Shown: piece after piece, positions 18,225 to 27,910 of the stretch
How the letters are laid out: each line of letters begins with the position of its first letter
Position numbering within the stretch: position 1 is the stretch's first letter
NCBI RefSeq assembly: GCF_034347405.1
Contig: NZ_CP133778.1
Coordinates: 496,001-560,000, forward strand
Origin: Pseudomonas sp. CCC3.1
GTDB lineage: Bacteria > Pseudomonadota > Gammaproteobacteria > Pseudomonadales > Pseudomonadaceae
Direction: 5' to 3'
DNA: 64,000 nt
Made by a program: the position numbers and the translations under genes
Notes under the pieces: model-generated
Databases searched by the model: none
What the model saw: only the letters and a program-made list of their open reading frames with translations
Told to the model about the DNA's origin: nothing

Positions 18225-19535
18225 CTACAAAACATCACGCCCCAAGGTGTCTTTTAGAATGCCGAGCATCGCATCCAGATCCGCCCGTCCAGTGACCAGT
18301 GCTGGGGCAAAGATGATCGCGTCGCCCGTGGTTTTTACATGCAGGCCCGCGTCATACAACGCCCGTTGCACCCGTGCGCCTTTTGCTCCCGGTGCGTCTC
18401 CCGGTGTCAGTTGAATACCGCTGAGCAACCCGTAGCCCCGCAAGTCACTGACGTGCGGCAAACCTTTCAAAGCACCCAACGATTCCAGAAAGTACGGCGC
18501 CAGTTGTGCGCCTTTGTTGAACAGGTCCTCATCGCGGTAAATATCCAGCGAAGCCAACGCGGCCGCGCAGGCGACCGGATGCCCAGAGTAGGTGTAGCCG
18601 TGGAAAAATTCCGGGCCGCCCCCTTTGCTGGCGTTGATGACGGTGTCGTAAACCGATTCGTCGACCGCCACCGCGCCCATCGGGATCGCACCATTGGTCA
18701 AGGCTTTGGCCATGGTGATGAGGTCGGGCTTGACCTCAAAGCTCTGTGCGGCAAACGCCTGTCCGGTGCGGCCAAAGCCAGTGATGACTTCATCGAAGAC
18801 CAACAGAATTCCATGTTTGTCGCAGAGCTCGCGCAAGCGTTTGAGGTAACCAACAGGTGGCACGTACACGCCAATTGATCCGGCAATCGGCTCGACAAAA
18901 CACGCAGCAATGCTGTCGCCGCCGTGCATGGCGATGATCCGTTCCAGGTCGCTGGCCAGGTCGGCGCCGTGCTGCGGCTCACCCAACTGGTAGCGCTGAT
19001 CTTCTTGCCAGGTGTGGCGCATATGGCTGACGTGGGGCAGGCCGCCTGCGGCAAACGCCTGACGATTGCGCATCATCCCGGACAGCGCGACGCCGCCGAA
19101 GTTAACCCCGTGATACGCCCACTCGCGGGACACAAATCGGGTGCGCTGGGCTTCGCCACGTGCGCGGTGGTAGGCCAGGGCAATCTTCATGGCGCTGTCC
19201 ACCGACTCGGAACCGGAGTTGGTAAAGAACAGTTTGTTCAGGCCCTGTGGCAGCAACTCGCTCAGGCGCTCGGCCAGTTCAAAGGACAGCGGCGAGGCAC
19301 GTTGAAAATGCGGGGTGAAGTCCAGGGTCAGCAGTTGCTTGCACACCGCTTCGGCAATTTCGGTACGGCCATGGCCAGCGGCGCTGCAAAACAGCCCGGA
19401 GCTGCCATCGAGCAACTCGCGACCTTCGGCATTCCAGTAGCGCACGCCCTCGGCGCGGACAAACAACTGCGGTGCGCGCTGGAACTCGCGGTTGTCAGTG
19501 AAAGGCATCCATTGGTGGTTCAGATTCGTCGCCAT
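18225..19535 (-). CDS. Class III omega-amino acid:pyruvate aminotransferase, probably taurine transaminase
   Basis: A 436-residue PLP enzyme of the omega-amino acid (beta-alanine):pyruvate transaminase group; the N-terminus NHQWMPFTDNREFQRAPQLF is the group's hallmark. PLP contacts are seen in TNSGSESVDSA, YHGVNFGG and FDEVITGFGRTG, and the catalytic lysine in MAKALTNGAIPMGAV. The ATG at 19535 has AGGAG 8 nt upstream; a GTG at 19544 is less likely. It is divergent from the exporter and reductase genes under TauR-like boxes, so it probably converts taurine to sulfoacetaldehyde, giving alanine. Beta-alanine or hypotaurine are alternatives. Confidence 0.82.
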   Translation of the reverse strand: MATNLNHQWMPFTDNREFQRAPQLFVRAEGVRYWNAEGRELLDGSSGLFCSAAGHGRTEIAEAVCKQLLTLDFTPHFQRASPLSFELAERLSELLPQGLNKLFFTNSGSESVDSAMKIALAYHRARGEAQRTRFVSREWAYHGVNFGGVALSGMMRNRQAFAAGGLPHVSHMRHTWQEDQRYQLGEPQHGADLASDLERIIAMHGGDSIAACFVEPIAGSIGVYVPPVGYLKRLRELCDKHGILLVFDEVITGFGRTGQAFAAQSFEVKPDLITMAKALTNGAIPMGAVAVDESVYDTVINASKGGGPEFFHGYTYSGHPVACAAALASLDIYRDEDLFNKGAQLAPYFLESLGALKGLPHVSDLRGYGLLSGIQLTPGDAPGAKGARVQRALYDAGLHVKTTGDAIIFAPALVTGRADLDAMLGILKDTLGRDVL

Positions 19536-19580
19536 GCGGGTCACTCCTGAGTGAAAGGTCTGGGCGGTCCAGTTGCTCGC

Positions 19581-19638
19581 AGACTAGTCACGCCAAGGCG
19601 TGCGGCTTAGATCCAGTCAGGGGTTTTGATGGGTCCAG
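19581..19638 (-). promoter_or_regulatory. TauR-like boxes and -10 of the aminotransferase gene
   Basis: Minus strand order: CTGGACCCAT (19638-19629), CTGGATCTAA (19616-19607) 22 nt later, and a possible -10 TAGTCT (19586-19581) 30 nt after the second box starts. The second box is identical to those of tauA and the exporter gene. Confidence 0.62.
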
Positions 19639-19640
19639 TC

Positions 19641-19698
19641 TTGGCACCATCGAAAGCTCCGGCTGGATCTAAGTCCACGCCTCGCGGCTGACTACAGT
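19641..19698 (+). promoter_or_regulatory. TauR-like boxes and -10 of the exporter-reductase operon
   Basis: Plus strand order: TTGGCACCAT (19641-19650), CTGGATCTAA (19663-19672) 22 nt later, and a possible -10 TACAGT (19693-19698) 30 nt after the second box starts. It lies back to back with the aminotransferase promoter in a 190-bp intergenic region. Confidence 0.62.
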
Positions 19699-19726
19699 GG
19701 CGCCATTGAGCCCCCCGGAGCGGTGT

Positions 19727-20464
19727 ATGAACCCTGAAGTCTGTTGGGCCTTGAGCGCGGCGTGTGTGCTGGTGGCGGCGATTGTGCGCGGCTTGACCGG
19801 CTTCGGTTTTGCCGCGATTGCAGTGGTGGGGCTGGCGATGCTCGGTTCATTGCAGCGCGCGGTGCCGCTGGTGCTGTTTCTGGAAGTGGCCTCCAGCGTG
19901 ATGCTGTTGCGCAGCGCCTGGCGCGAAGCGGATTACCGCTTGCTCAAGCGCTTGTTGCTGGCCGCCGCCTGTGGCGTGCCCTGCGGGATTTGGCTGTTGA
20001 CCGGGCTCGACAGCGGCGGGCTCACGGTCGGCGTGTATGTGCTGGTGGGGTTGCTGGCGATTCTGGGGTTGGCGCGAATTCGCTTGCCCATGGGCGATGG
20101 CCGCGCGGGCGCCTGGTTGATTGGCGGCAGCAGCGGCGCGTTGATTGCCGCGTTCTCGATTGGCGGCCCGTTGGTGGTGGCTTGGCTCAGCCATTGCGGG
20201 CTGCGGGCACACGCGTTGCGGGCAACCTTGATCATGTTTTTTTTCGCCGTCGATATGGCGGCACTGCTCGGCTTGGCCGCCGCGTCGGCGATCCCCGCGG
20301 ACACCGCCTGGCAAGCCCTGCTGATGTTGCCCGCCTTGCTGCTCGGGTTGTGGCTGGGCCAGCAATTGTTCCTGCGGGTTCAGGCCGAACAGGCCGCACG
20401 TTTCACTCAATGGCTATTGCTGGTGCTGGCAGGCGTAGGCCTGCTGGGCCGGGTGTGGTCCTGA
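19727..20464 (+). CDS. TSUP-family sulfonate exporter (TauE/IsfE-like)
   Basis: A 245-residue membrane protein with about eight spans and the TSUP (TauE/SafE) features: RGLTGFGFAAIAVVGLA near the N-terminus and the repeated GGSSGALIAAFSIGGP in the second half. The ATG at 19727 has GGAG 6 nt upstream; the open frame from 19697 would run over the promoter. It lies 21 nt before an SDR gene with which it forms an operon. Beside a taurine transaminase and a sulfoacetaldehyde reductase-like gene, export of isethionate is the best guess; sulfite or sulfoacetate are alternatives. Confidence 0.78.
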   Translation: MNPEVCWALSAACVLVAAIVRGLTGFGFAAIAVVGLAMLGSLQRAVPLVLFLEVASSVMLLRSAWREADYRLLKRLLLAAACGVPCGIWLLTGLDSGGLTVGVYVLVGLLAILGLARIRLPMGDGRAGAWLIGGSSGALIAAFSIGGPLVVAWLSHCGLRAHALRATLIMFFFAVDMAALLGLAAASAIPADTAWQALLMLPALLLGLWLGQQLFLRVQAEQAARFTQWLLLVLAGVGLLGRVWS

Positions 20465-21388
<924 letters not shown>

Positions 21389-21457
21389 GATTTTTAGGGG
21401 ATCGGCCTCGTATATTTCTGCGTATGTGTATCGAAATTCGGTTGCTGACGGTCAAGG

Positions 21458-21883
21458 TCAAAGCAATTGGATATTAAAAAACTTCAGCAGAATGAAGTGG
21501 CTGGCTATGACTAAGAACACCAGCGCTATATAGGTTTTGAATCTGAAAGAGGGCAGGGTGCCCATAAAGAATTTGTAGAAGATATAAACCGCTGCAACGG
21601 CCCCTGCGGCAAATCCGAGGGCTCTGAATACCAGGCCATGATTTAAGCTCCAGACCGCCCCATAGCCTAAAAACACGATGAAGAGCACATACACCAACAT
21701 GGCAATGCCATCTGCTTTTGTGAGTGTGTTTATGCCTTCGCGTTCGTTGCTGGCGACATGGTTTTCAATGGCCCTGACAGCGTCCGCCTCGGTGAAATGC
21801 TCACCGCCCAGTCCGTCGTGCCAGCGCTCGCCCTGTTTATAAATGCGCTGTGGGGCAGCTTCTACCTTATTAACCTTGGCCAT
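21458..21883 (-). CDS. Hypothetical inner-membrane protein, 141 aa
   Basis: A soluble N-terminal half (about 55 residues, WHDGLGGEHFTEADAVRAIEN) is followed by three or four hydrophobic segments from residue 58 to the end (GIAMLVYVLFIVFLGYGAVW, ALGFAAGAVAAVYIFYKFF, YIALVFLVIASHFILL). I do not recognise the family. It has a plausible SD (AAGGAAT) before the ATG, stands alone on the minus strand, and has lower GC than its neighbours. Confidence 0.65.
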   Translation of the reverse strand: MAKVNKVEAAPQRIYKQGERWHDGLGGEHFTEADAVRAIENHVASNEREGINTLTKADGIAMLVYVLFIVFLGYGAVWSLNHGLVFRALGFAAGAVAAVYIFYKFFMGTLPSFRFKTYIALVFLVIASHFILLKFFNIQLL

Positions 21884-22005
21884 TGTTCTAATTCCTTGTG
21901 AGTGTCACCTGCCCATTCCTTGTGTCGCGCAATGGGCGTGGCGCGGCGCAAAAGTTTGCCTGCTGTTTAGCGTTTGCTCAAGCGATCTGCCATGAGCCTG
22001 CCTGG

Positions 22006-22038
22006 AACAAAAGCCGGGGCGCCTGAGCGCCTCCGGCT
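22006..22038 (-). terminator. Rho-independent terminator of the autotransporter gene
   Basis: On the minus strand AGCCGGAGGCGC pairs with GGCGCCCCGGCT across a TCA loop and is followed by TTTTGTT. It begins 12 nt after the stop codon at 22051. Confidence 0.8.
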
Positions 22039-22050
22039 AACAGCGAGGGC

Positions 22051-23988
22051 TCAGAACAACCATTGGGCGCCGAGGGAGTAGCCGGTCTGGCTGCCTTCGT
22101 CGTTGCCCATGCGACCGTTGATCTCGGCGTACAGCCCCAGTTGCGGGGTGATGGCGAGTTGGCTGCCGACTTGAGCGCGGCCATAGCTCTTGTCGACGCG
22201 GCCCAAGCGAGCGCCGCGTGCCTGGCCGTCGGCCTGGCTGGTCAGCAGGATGTCGTCCAGACGTCCGTCGCCCATTTCCTTGACCCAGGCAATGTCGCCA
22301 TAGGGTTGCAGGCTCATGTCGGCAGGCAGGTCGAAGACGCCACGGGCGCGCCAGCCGAGGCTGGCTTGCAGTGAGTCAAAGCTCTGCTCTTGATAGGTGA
22401 GGGCGGTGCGCAGGTCCTGTTTCTCGTGGAACGTGTCGATGCGGTAGTGGCTGTAGTCGAGACCGGCGAAGGGGCCGCTTTTGAGTGGGCCGAAGTCGAA
22501 GTCATAACCGCCGATCACCCGGGCGCCGAGGCTGAGGGCGTCGGTTTGGCCGGTCAGTTTCTGGCTCAGCAACACAGGGCCGCCGTTGGCTTGAATCACC
22601 AGGTTGCGCTTGCTGTCGAAGCTGCTGTGGCCCGCGTTCAGGTCGCCTGCCAGCCAGAGTGGGCCGCCGTCATTGAGCAAGGCGTAGATCGCAGCCTGCC
22701 AGCTTTCGCTATCCAGTTTGCCGCCACGCTCCAGTTTGTCGCGACCGTTGAGGTAGCTGAGGCTGGCGCCGATGCTCAGGCTTGAGGTCAGTTGGTAGTC
22801 GCCCAGCGCATGCAGGCCAAGACGGCGTCCTTCGTTGAACGGGCCGCTGTCAGCGGTGTATTCGCCATCGATGCCGATTTCGCCATCGAAGCTGCCCACG
22901 TCACGGCTGGCCGATTGCAGGGTCAGCCAGCGGCGATCCAGCAGGTTGACTTGCGCCTGATGCTGGCGTTGCAGGTTGTCTTGCTGGGCCCGCGCAACAG
23001 CGCCGCCAGAGGCGGTAGAGGCCATCAAGTCGGCGTTGGTCAGCTCCAGTACCAAGCGGCTGAGCAGTCGCGAGTAGTCGCGCAGGCGCTGGTCGATACG
23101 CTCTTGGCCGAAGGCGTTGGTGAGTACGGTTTCGTTGTCTTTTTTCGGGTCATGCCAGGTCGCACCGCCCGGGATGGCCGGGTTGTCGGTCTGGGTGTAA
23201 CCGTCCATGTCGCCGAGTTCCCAGTTGGTGGCTTCGACGTAGAGGATGGGGATTTTCAGCGCTTCGAACGCTTCACCATCACTGCAGCAGCCGGTGCCGG
23301 CCGGGTAAGCGGGATCGAGCCCAGGGTTGGTGAACAGGTTGATGTTGAGCTCTTTGGCGAGCGTGAACGCATGCTCGCGCAACGAGTTCAGGCCTGGGTC
23401 GCTGACGCTGTTCTGGCCGGAGTGGGCGTACATCATGTCGCCGGTGATCAGGCTGTCGAGGTTGATCATGGCCAGCATGTTTTCGCGCTGGCTGACGTTC
23501 AGGCTTTTGACGAAGGCTTTGGAGCCTTGCAAGCCTTCCTCTTCAGCGCCAAAGCCGATGATTTGCAGCCCGTACTCCAACGGCACGCCGTTGAGGTTGC
23601 GAGCGATTTCGGTGAGTACGCTGGCGCCGGAGCCGTTGTCATCCAGACCTTGCAGGGTCGGGCGGCCAAAGTAGGTATCGAAGTGGGCGCCGACCACCAC
23701 GTATTGCGGTTGGGTGCCCGCGGCATAGGCGATTACGTTTTGCGAGCTGCGGCTGTTACCCGTGCCCCAGGAAAAATCCTGGCGGCTGATGCTGTAGGCA
23801 TCGCCCATCTGGCTTTGCATCAAGTCAGCGGCACCGGCGAAATTGGCCGTGCCGCGGTAGCGGCCCGGATAGTCGTTTATCAGCTTATCGAGGGTAGTAG
23901 CAGCATGTTCGCCGTAGTTGTAAGCATGGCTTGACGTTGACAGCAGGGCGCCAGCCACACTGATAGCGAGTGCGAGGGGTTTAATCAC
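22051..23988 (-). CDS. Autotransporter with M28 aminopeptidase passenger
   Basis: A 645-residue secreted protease. The GTG start at 23988 has AAGGA 7 nt upstream and gives a clean signal peptide (MIKPLALAISVAG to SSHA); the open frame to 24030 adds 14 polar residues. The passenger (about 25-330) is an M28 zinc metallopeptidase: His102 and Asp104 in VVGAHFDT, Asp117 in LDDNGSG, the Glu pair 149-150 in GAEEEGLQGS, Asp178 in NLDSL, and a late His in TWHDPKKD. A linker leads to a C-terminal autotransporter barrel (about 370-645) ending in QWLF. It should be displayed on or released from the outer membrane and trim N-terminal residues from peptides. Confidence 0.88.
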   Translation of the reverse strand: MIKPLALAISVAGALLSTSSHAYNYGEHAATTLDKLINDYPGRYRGTANFAGAADLMQSQMGDAYSISRQDFSWGTGNSRSSQNVIAYAAGTQPQYVVVGAHFDTYFGRPTLQGLDDNGSGASVLTEIARNLNGVPLEYGLQIIGFGAEEEGLQGSKAFVKSLNVSQRENMLAMINLDSLITGDMMYAHSGQNSVSDPGLNSLREHAFTLAKELNINLFTNPGLDPAYPAGTGCCSDGEAFEALKIPILYVEATNWELGDMDGYTQTDNPAIPGGATWHDPKKDNETVLTNAFGQERIDQRLRDYSRLLSRLVLELTNADLMASTASGGAVARAQQDNLQRQHQAQVNLLDRRWLTLQSASRDVGSFDGEIGIDGEYTADSGPFNEGRRLGLHALGDYQLTSSLSIGASLSYLNGRDKLERGGKLDSESWQAAIYALLNDGGPLWLAGDLNAGHSSFDSKRNLVIQANGGPVLLSQKLTGQTDALSLGARVIGGYDFDFGPLKSGPFAGLDYSHYRIDTFHEKQDLRTALTYQEQSFDSLQASLGWRARGVFDLPADMSLQPYGDIAWVKEMGDGRLDDILLTSQADGQARGARLGRVDKSYGRAQVGSQLAITPQLGLYAEINGRMGNDEGSQTGYSLGAQWLF

Positions 23989-24267
23989 AATGTCATCCTT
24001 GGAGTTATAGGTATTAGGCAAGTCATCCATTTGCAGGATGTGCGCCCTCTATGGGGTGTGCGTGGCACATTGACGCACTGTATTAAGCGTTTGTCGCTCC
24101 TGTATAAACTAGCGCGCTTTTAGCGCCCTCAACGCCGTTTTTGCGACGATGCAGTGGCTCAAAATCGGGCAGGTCCGAGGGAATATGCTGCGAAAAGTAG
24201 CACTGTGCTATCAGTCGTTAAGCCAGCAGCTCATCAAGGCTCTGCAAAGTCACTGAGGTCGGCCCCC
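23989..24267. other. Non-coding region upstream of the autotransporter gene
   Basis: No gene seen. The part next to the GTG start holds the autotransporter leader and probably its promoter, but I could not fix a convincing -35/-10 pair. The rest leads into the REP element at 24268. Confidence 0.5.
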
Positions 24268-24335
24268 TGTAGGAGCGAGCTTGTCTCGCGAGCTTTTAGA
24301 AGATCAAAAGATCGCGAGACAAGCTCGCTCCTACA
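24268..24335. repeat. REP-type palindrome, TTGTCTCGCGA variant
   Basis: TGTAGGAGCGAGCTTGTC at one end and the matching complement at the other. The variant T at the GCC position is compensated on the other arm (GAGACAAG), which indicates selection or gene conversion for pairing. It lies 19 nt after the aapP stop. Confidence 0.85.
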
Positions 24336-24354
24336 GTCGGCCGTGTGCAGTTGT

Positions 24355-25119
24355 TTAGTGCAGTATCTGGCTCAAGAACACCTGGGTCCGTTCATTCTGC
24401 GGGTTATCGAAGAAGTCATTCGGTGCTGCCTGTTCCACGATCTCGCCTCTGTCCATGAAGATCACACGGTCGGCCACTGTGCGTGCAAAGCCCATTTCGT
24501 GTGTCACGCAGAGCATGGTCATGCCGTCCTCGGCCAGGCCGATCATGGTGTCCAGCACCTCTTTGACCATTTCCGGGTCCAGTGCTGAAGTCGGCTCATC
24601 GAACAGCATGATGGTGGGCTTCATGCACAAGGCACGGGCGATGGCCACACGCTGTTGCTGGCCTCCGGACAATTGTCCGGGGAACTTGTGGGCTTGCTCC
24701 GGAATACGCACGCGCTCCAGATAATGCATGGCGATTTCTTCGGCCTGGCGCTTGGGCATCTTGCGAACCCACATTGGCGCCAACGTGCAGTTTTGCAGGA
24801 TGGTCAGGTGCGGGAAGAGGTTGAAGTGCTGAAACACCATGCCCACTTCACGGCGGATCGCTTCGATCTGCTTGAGGTCGTTGGTCAACTCCACGCCATC
24901 AACCACGATGCGACCCTGTTGGTGCTCTTCGAGGCGATTAAGGCAGCGGATGGTGGTGGATTTGCCGGAACCCGACGGGCCGCACAGCACGATGCGCTCG
25001 CCCTGCTTGACGTTCAGGTTGATGTCTTTCAATACGTGGAACTGGGCGTACCACTTGTTGACGTCCTGCATCTGGATAATGCCTTCAGGGCTAGCAGGCT
25101 TTTTGATTGCTTCACTCAT
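24355..25119 (-). CDS. aapP: General amino acid ABC transporter ATPase AapP
   Basis: A 254-residue polar amino acid ABC ATPase: Walker [10 protein letters not shown], signature LSGGQQQR, Walker [13 protein letters not shown], and switch region CVTHEMGF. It starts with AGGAG 8 nt upstream and 12 nt after the aapM stop. It is the last gene of aapJQMP, downstream of the IS-split aapQ, so its expression may depend on read-through or on the IS. Confidence 0.93.
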   Translation of the reverse strand: MSEAIKKPASPEGIIQMQDVNKWYAQFHVLKDINLNVKQGERIVLCGPSGSGKSTTIRCLNRLEEHQQGRIVVDGVELTNDLKQIEAIRREVGMVFQHFNLFPHLTILQNCTLAPMWVRKMPKRQAEEIAMHYLERVRIPEQAHKFPGQLSGGQQQRVAIARALCMKPTIMLFDEPTSALDPEMVKEVLDTMIGLAEDGMTMLCVTHEMGFARTVADRVIFMDRGEIVEQAAPNDFFDNPQNERTQVFLSQILH

Positions 25120-25131
25120 GCCGAACTCCTA

Positions 25132-26229
25132 CTAACGCTTATGACCGGTGTCGAGCTTGCGTTCCAAATGCATGGAATAGCGCGACATGCCAAAACAGAA
25201 AATCCAGAACACCAGGGCGGCGAACACATAGCCTTCAGTGGCCATGCCCAGCCATTTCGGATCGGCGGCGGCTTGCTTGACGCTGTTGAGCAGGTCAAAC
25301 AAACCGATGATGATCACCAGGCTCGTGTCCTTGAACAGCGCAATAAAGGTATTAACGATGCCCGGAATCACCAGCTTCAAGGCTTGCGGCAAGATCACCA
25401 GGCCCATGCTGCGCCAGTAACCCAGGCCCATTGCCGCCGCTGCTTCGTACTGGCCCTTGGGGATTGCCTGTAAACCACCGCGCACCACTTCGGCCACGTA
25501 GGCAGACTGAAACAGGATTACGCCGATCAAGGCCCGCAGCAATTTGTCGAAGTTCATGCCTTCGGGCAGAAACAGCGGCAGCATCACCGATGACATGAAC
25601 AGCACCGTAATCAATGGCACGCCGCGCCAGAACTCGATGAAGGTCACGCAGACCACCCGAATCGCTGGCAGGTTAGAACGGCGCCCCAACGCGAGCACGA
25701 TGCCTAAGGGCAAAGCGCCTGCAATGCCTACGGTGGCGATCACCAGTGTCAGCATCAGCCCGCCCCATTGGCTGGTCGCCACGCTGGTCAGGCCCCAGTA
25801 GCCGCCATGCAGCAGGGTGAAGGCCACAACCGGGTAAACCACCAGAAAGCCCAGCCCGTAAATGGCCTTGTGCGTAAAGCGCGAGATAAACAACGGCGCA
25901 GTGCCGATGATGGCCAACCACACGGTCAGGTCGACGCGCCAGCGCAGGTCACCCGGGTAGTAGCCGTACATGAATTGTCCGAAGCGCTGTTGGATGAACA
26001 CCCAGCAGGCGCCCGACTGGGTACAGTCGGCGCGGGTGCTGCCCACCCAGTTGGCGTCAAGGATCGCCCACTGCACCAGCGGCGGCACTGTCAGGTACAG
26101 CAGGTAGAACGCCAGCAGGGTCAGCAGCGTGTTGAACCCACCCGAGAACAGGTTGGCGCGCATCCACGCTATCGGCCCGAACACCTTGTTTGGGGGCGGC
26201 AAGTCGGGTTTGAAACAATGAGCACTCAT
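25132..26229 (-). CDS. aapM: General amino acid ABC transporter permease AapM
   Basis: A 365-residue permease with about eight spans of the His/Glu/Gln/Arg class. The EAA loop appears as YEAAAAMGLGYWRSMGLVILPQAL. A long N-terminal region before the conserved domain contains a periplasmic stretch (WVGSTRADCTQSGACW), as is usual for AapM/BztC. It starts 10 nt after the aapQ stop. It normally pairs with AapQ, which is disrupted here. Confidence 0.92.
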   Translation of the reverse strand: MSAHCFKPDLPPPNKVFGPIAWMRANLFSGGFNTLLTLLAFYLLYLTVPPLVQWAILDANWVGSTRADCTQSGACWVFIQQRFGQFMYGYYPGDLRWRVDLTVWLAIIGTAPLFISRFTHKAIYGLGFLVVYPVVAFTLLHGGYWGLTSVATSQWGGLMLTLVIATVGIAGALPLGIVLALGRRSNLPAIRVVCVTFIEFWRGVPLITVLFMSSVMLPLFLPEGMNFDKLLRALIGVILFQSAYVAEVVRGGLQAIPKGQYEAAAAMGLGYWRSMGLVILPQALKLVIPGIVNTFIALFKDTSLVIIIGLFDLLNSVKQAAADPKWLGMATEGYVFAALVFWIFCFGMSRYSMHLERKLDTGHKR

Positions 26230-26759
26230 GGCCGTCTCCTTAGCGTTCGGTCAGCGCGATGCGCTTGTTGTAAGCGTTCATCAGCAGAGAAATGCTGATG
26301 CTGATGGCCAGGTAGACGCTCATGGTGATAGCAATGACTTCAATGGCCTGACCGGTCTGGTTGAGCACCGTGCCGGCAAACAACGAGACCATTTCCGGAT
26401 AACCGATCCCAGCCGCCAATGACGAGTTTTTTGCCAGGTTGAGGTATTGGCTGGTCAGCGGCGGAATGATCACTCGCAGGGCTTGCGGGATGATGACCTT
26501 GCGCAGCGTCGGCCCGGGTCTCAGGCCCAGGGAGCGTGCAGCTTCAGTCTGACCGTGGCTGACGGACGTGATGCCCGAACGCACGATCTCGGCGATAAAC
26601 GCTGCGGTGTACACGGTCAGGGCCAAGGTAAGCGCCAGCAGTTCAGGAATCAGTACCCAGCCACCGACAAAATTGAAACCTTGCAGCGTGGGCGTTTCCC
26701 AGTGCAGCGGCGTGCCGAAGACCAAAGCGCACAACGCTGGATGAATCGCCCCGGATTAT

Positions 26760-27641
26760 CTAGACACCCTGCAAGCTCATTGCGTAACGCTTTTCAAACT
26801 CTACCGGCGACAGCTGATTGTTGAAACCATGACGGCGTTTTGCGTTGTAGAACATCTCGATGTAATCGAACACATCACTACGAGCATCTTCCCGTGTGGT
26901 GTAGATTTTCCGCTTGATCCGTTCCCGTTTCAGAAGCTGAAAAAAGCTCTCGGCCACGGCATTGTCATGACAGTTGCCTCGGCGACTCATGCTGGCAACC
27001 AAATTGTTCGCTTTCAAAAAACTGCGCCAATCTGAACTGCTGTACTGGCTGCCCTGGTCGCTGTGAACCATCACCTCCTGCTTCGGTTTTCGCCTCCAAA
27101 CCGCCATCAATAATGCATCAATGGCCAAATCACTGGTCATCTGCGACTTCATTGACCAGCCAACGATCTGACGAGAAAACAGATCCAGCACCACTGCCAA
27201 ATACAGCCAGCCTTCATACGTGCGAATGTAGGTGATGTCGGTGACCCAAACCTTGTTGGGTTCTACGACATCGAACTGGCGCCTCAGCAAATTGGGTGCG
27301 GCGACAGCTGGTTTACCGCCGTACTTTCCAGGGCGACGTCGATACCCTGTCTGAGAGCGCAGCCCTTCAAGACGCATCAGCCTCGCCACACGATGGCGAC
27401 CACAGTCTTCACCGACCTCGCGCAGATCGTCATGGATTTTGCGATAGCCATAAACGCCGCCGCTCTCCAGCCAGGAATGCTTGATCAAACCCAGCAGTCG
27501 CTGGTCGTCTTTGGCGCGTACCGATTGCGGCTCAGACAGCCAGGCGTAATAACCGCTGGGATGGACTTTCAGCGTCAGGCAAAGCCGTCGAATCGAATAG
27601 TCGCCCGCATGCTGCTTGATAAAGGCGTACTTCAACCGCAC
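26760..27641 (-). CDS. IS3-family transposase OrfB (catalytic part)
   Basis: A 293-residue DDE integrase-type domain with an HTH_21-like N-terminus (GVYGYRKIHDDL, HRVARLMRLEGL). The catalytic triad is seen in VTDITY, HSDQGSQY and NAVAESFFQLLK. As an independent frame it would start at a GTG at 27641; it is most likely made as the OrfAB fusion by -1 frameshifting at 27665-27671. Its stop codon lies within the left terminal repeat. Confidence 0.92.
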   Translation of the reverse strand: MRLKYAFIKQHAGDYSIRRLCLTLKVHPSGYYAWLSEPQSVRAKDDQRLLGLIKHSWLESGGVYGYRKIHDDLREVGEDCGRHRVARLMRLEGLRSQTGYRRRPGKYGGKPAVAAPNLLRRQFDVVEPNKVWVTDITYIRTYEGWLYLAVVLDLFSRQIVGWSMKSQMTSDLAIDALLMAVWRRKPKQEVMVHSDQGSQYSSSDWRSFLKANNLVASMSRRGNCHDNAVAESFFQLLKRERIKRKIYTTREDARSDVFDYIEMFYNAKRRHGFNNQLSPVEFEKRYAMSLQGV

Positions 27642-27910
27642 TCCTTGGCAAAGTACGCGGCGGCCTTTTTTAATATGTCTCGCTCTTCAGTGACGCGCTT
27701 GAGTTCCGCCCGCAGACGACGCAGCTCAGCGTGCTGATCGTAATCCTGCTGCCGTTCTTCTTGAGGTTTGCTGTAGCGCTTTATCCAGGCATATAGGCTA
27801 TGCGTCGACACGCCGAGACGGGCCGCTACATCAGCGACAGGCAGCCGCTTTTCGGTCACTTGATTGACCGCTTGGATTTTGAATTCTTCGGGATAACGTG
27901 GGTTGCTCAT
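27632..27910 (-). CDS. IS3-family transposase OrfA (DNA-binding part)
   Basis: A 92-residue protein with a helix-turn-helix (VADVAARLGVSTHSLYAWIKRY) and a leucine-zipper-like coil (AELRRLRAELKRVTEERDILKKA). It overlaps orfB by 10 nt in the frame that allows a -1 shift. It binds the IS ends as part of OrfAB. Confidence 0.92.
   Translation of the reverse strand: MSNPRYPEEFKIQAVNQVTEKRLPVADVAARLGVSTHSLYAWIKRYSKPQEERQQDYDQHAELRRLRAELKRVTEERDILKKAAAYFAKECG
27665..27671 (-). other. A6G slippery heptamer for OrfAB frameshift
   Basis: On the minus strand the orfA codons TTA AAA AAG are followed by GCC; a -1 slip on AAAAAAG continues as GGC CGC in the orfB frame, which is open from there on. This is the usual IS3-family device. 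Confidence 0.75.

Noticed and set aside
22792..23934. 380-codon plus-strand frame over the autotransporter gene
   Set aside because: Antisense to the M28 passenger with its full set of zinc motifs; no SD and no recognisable family.
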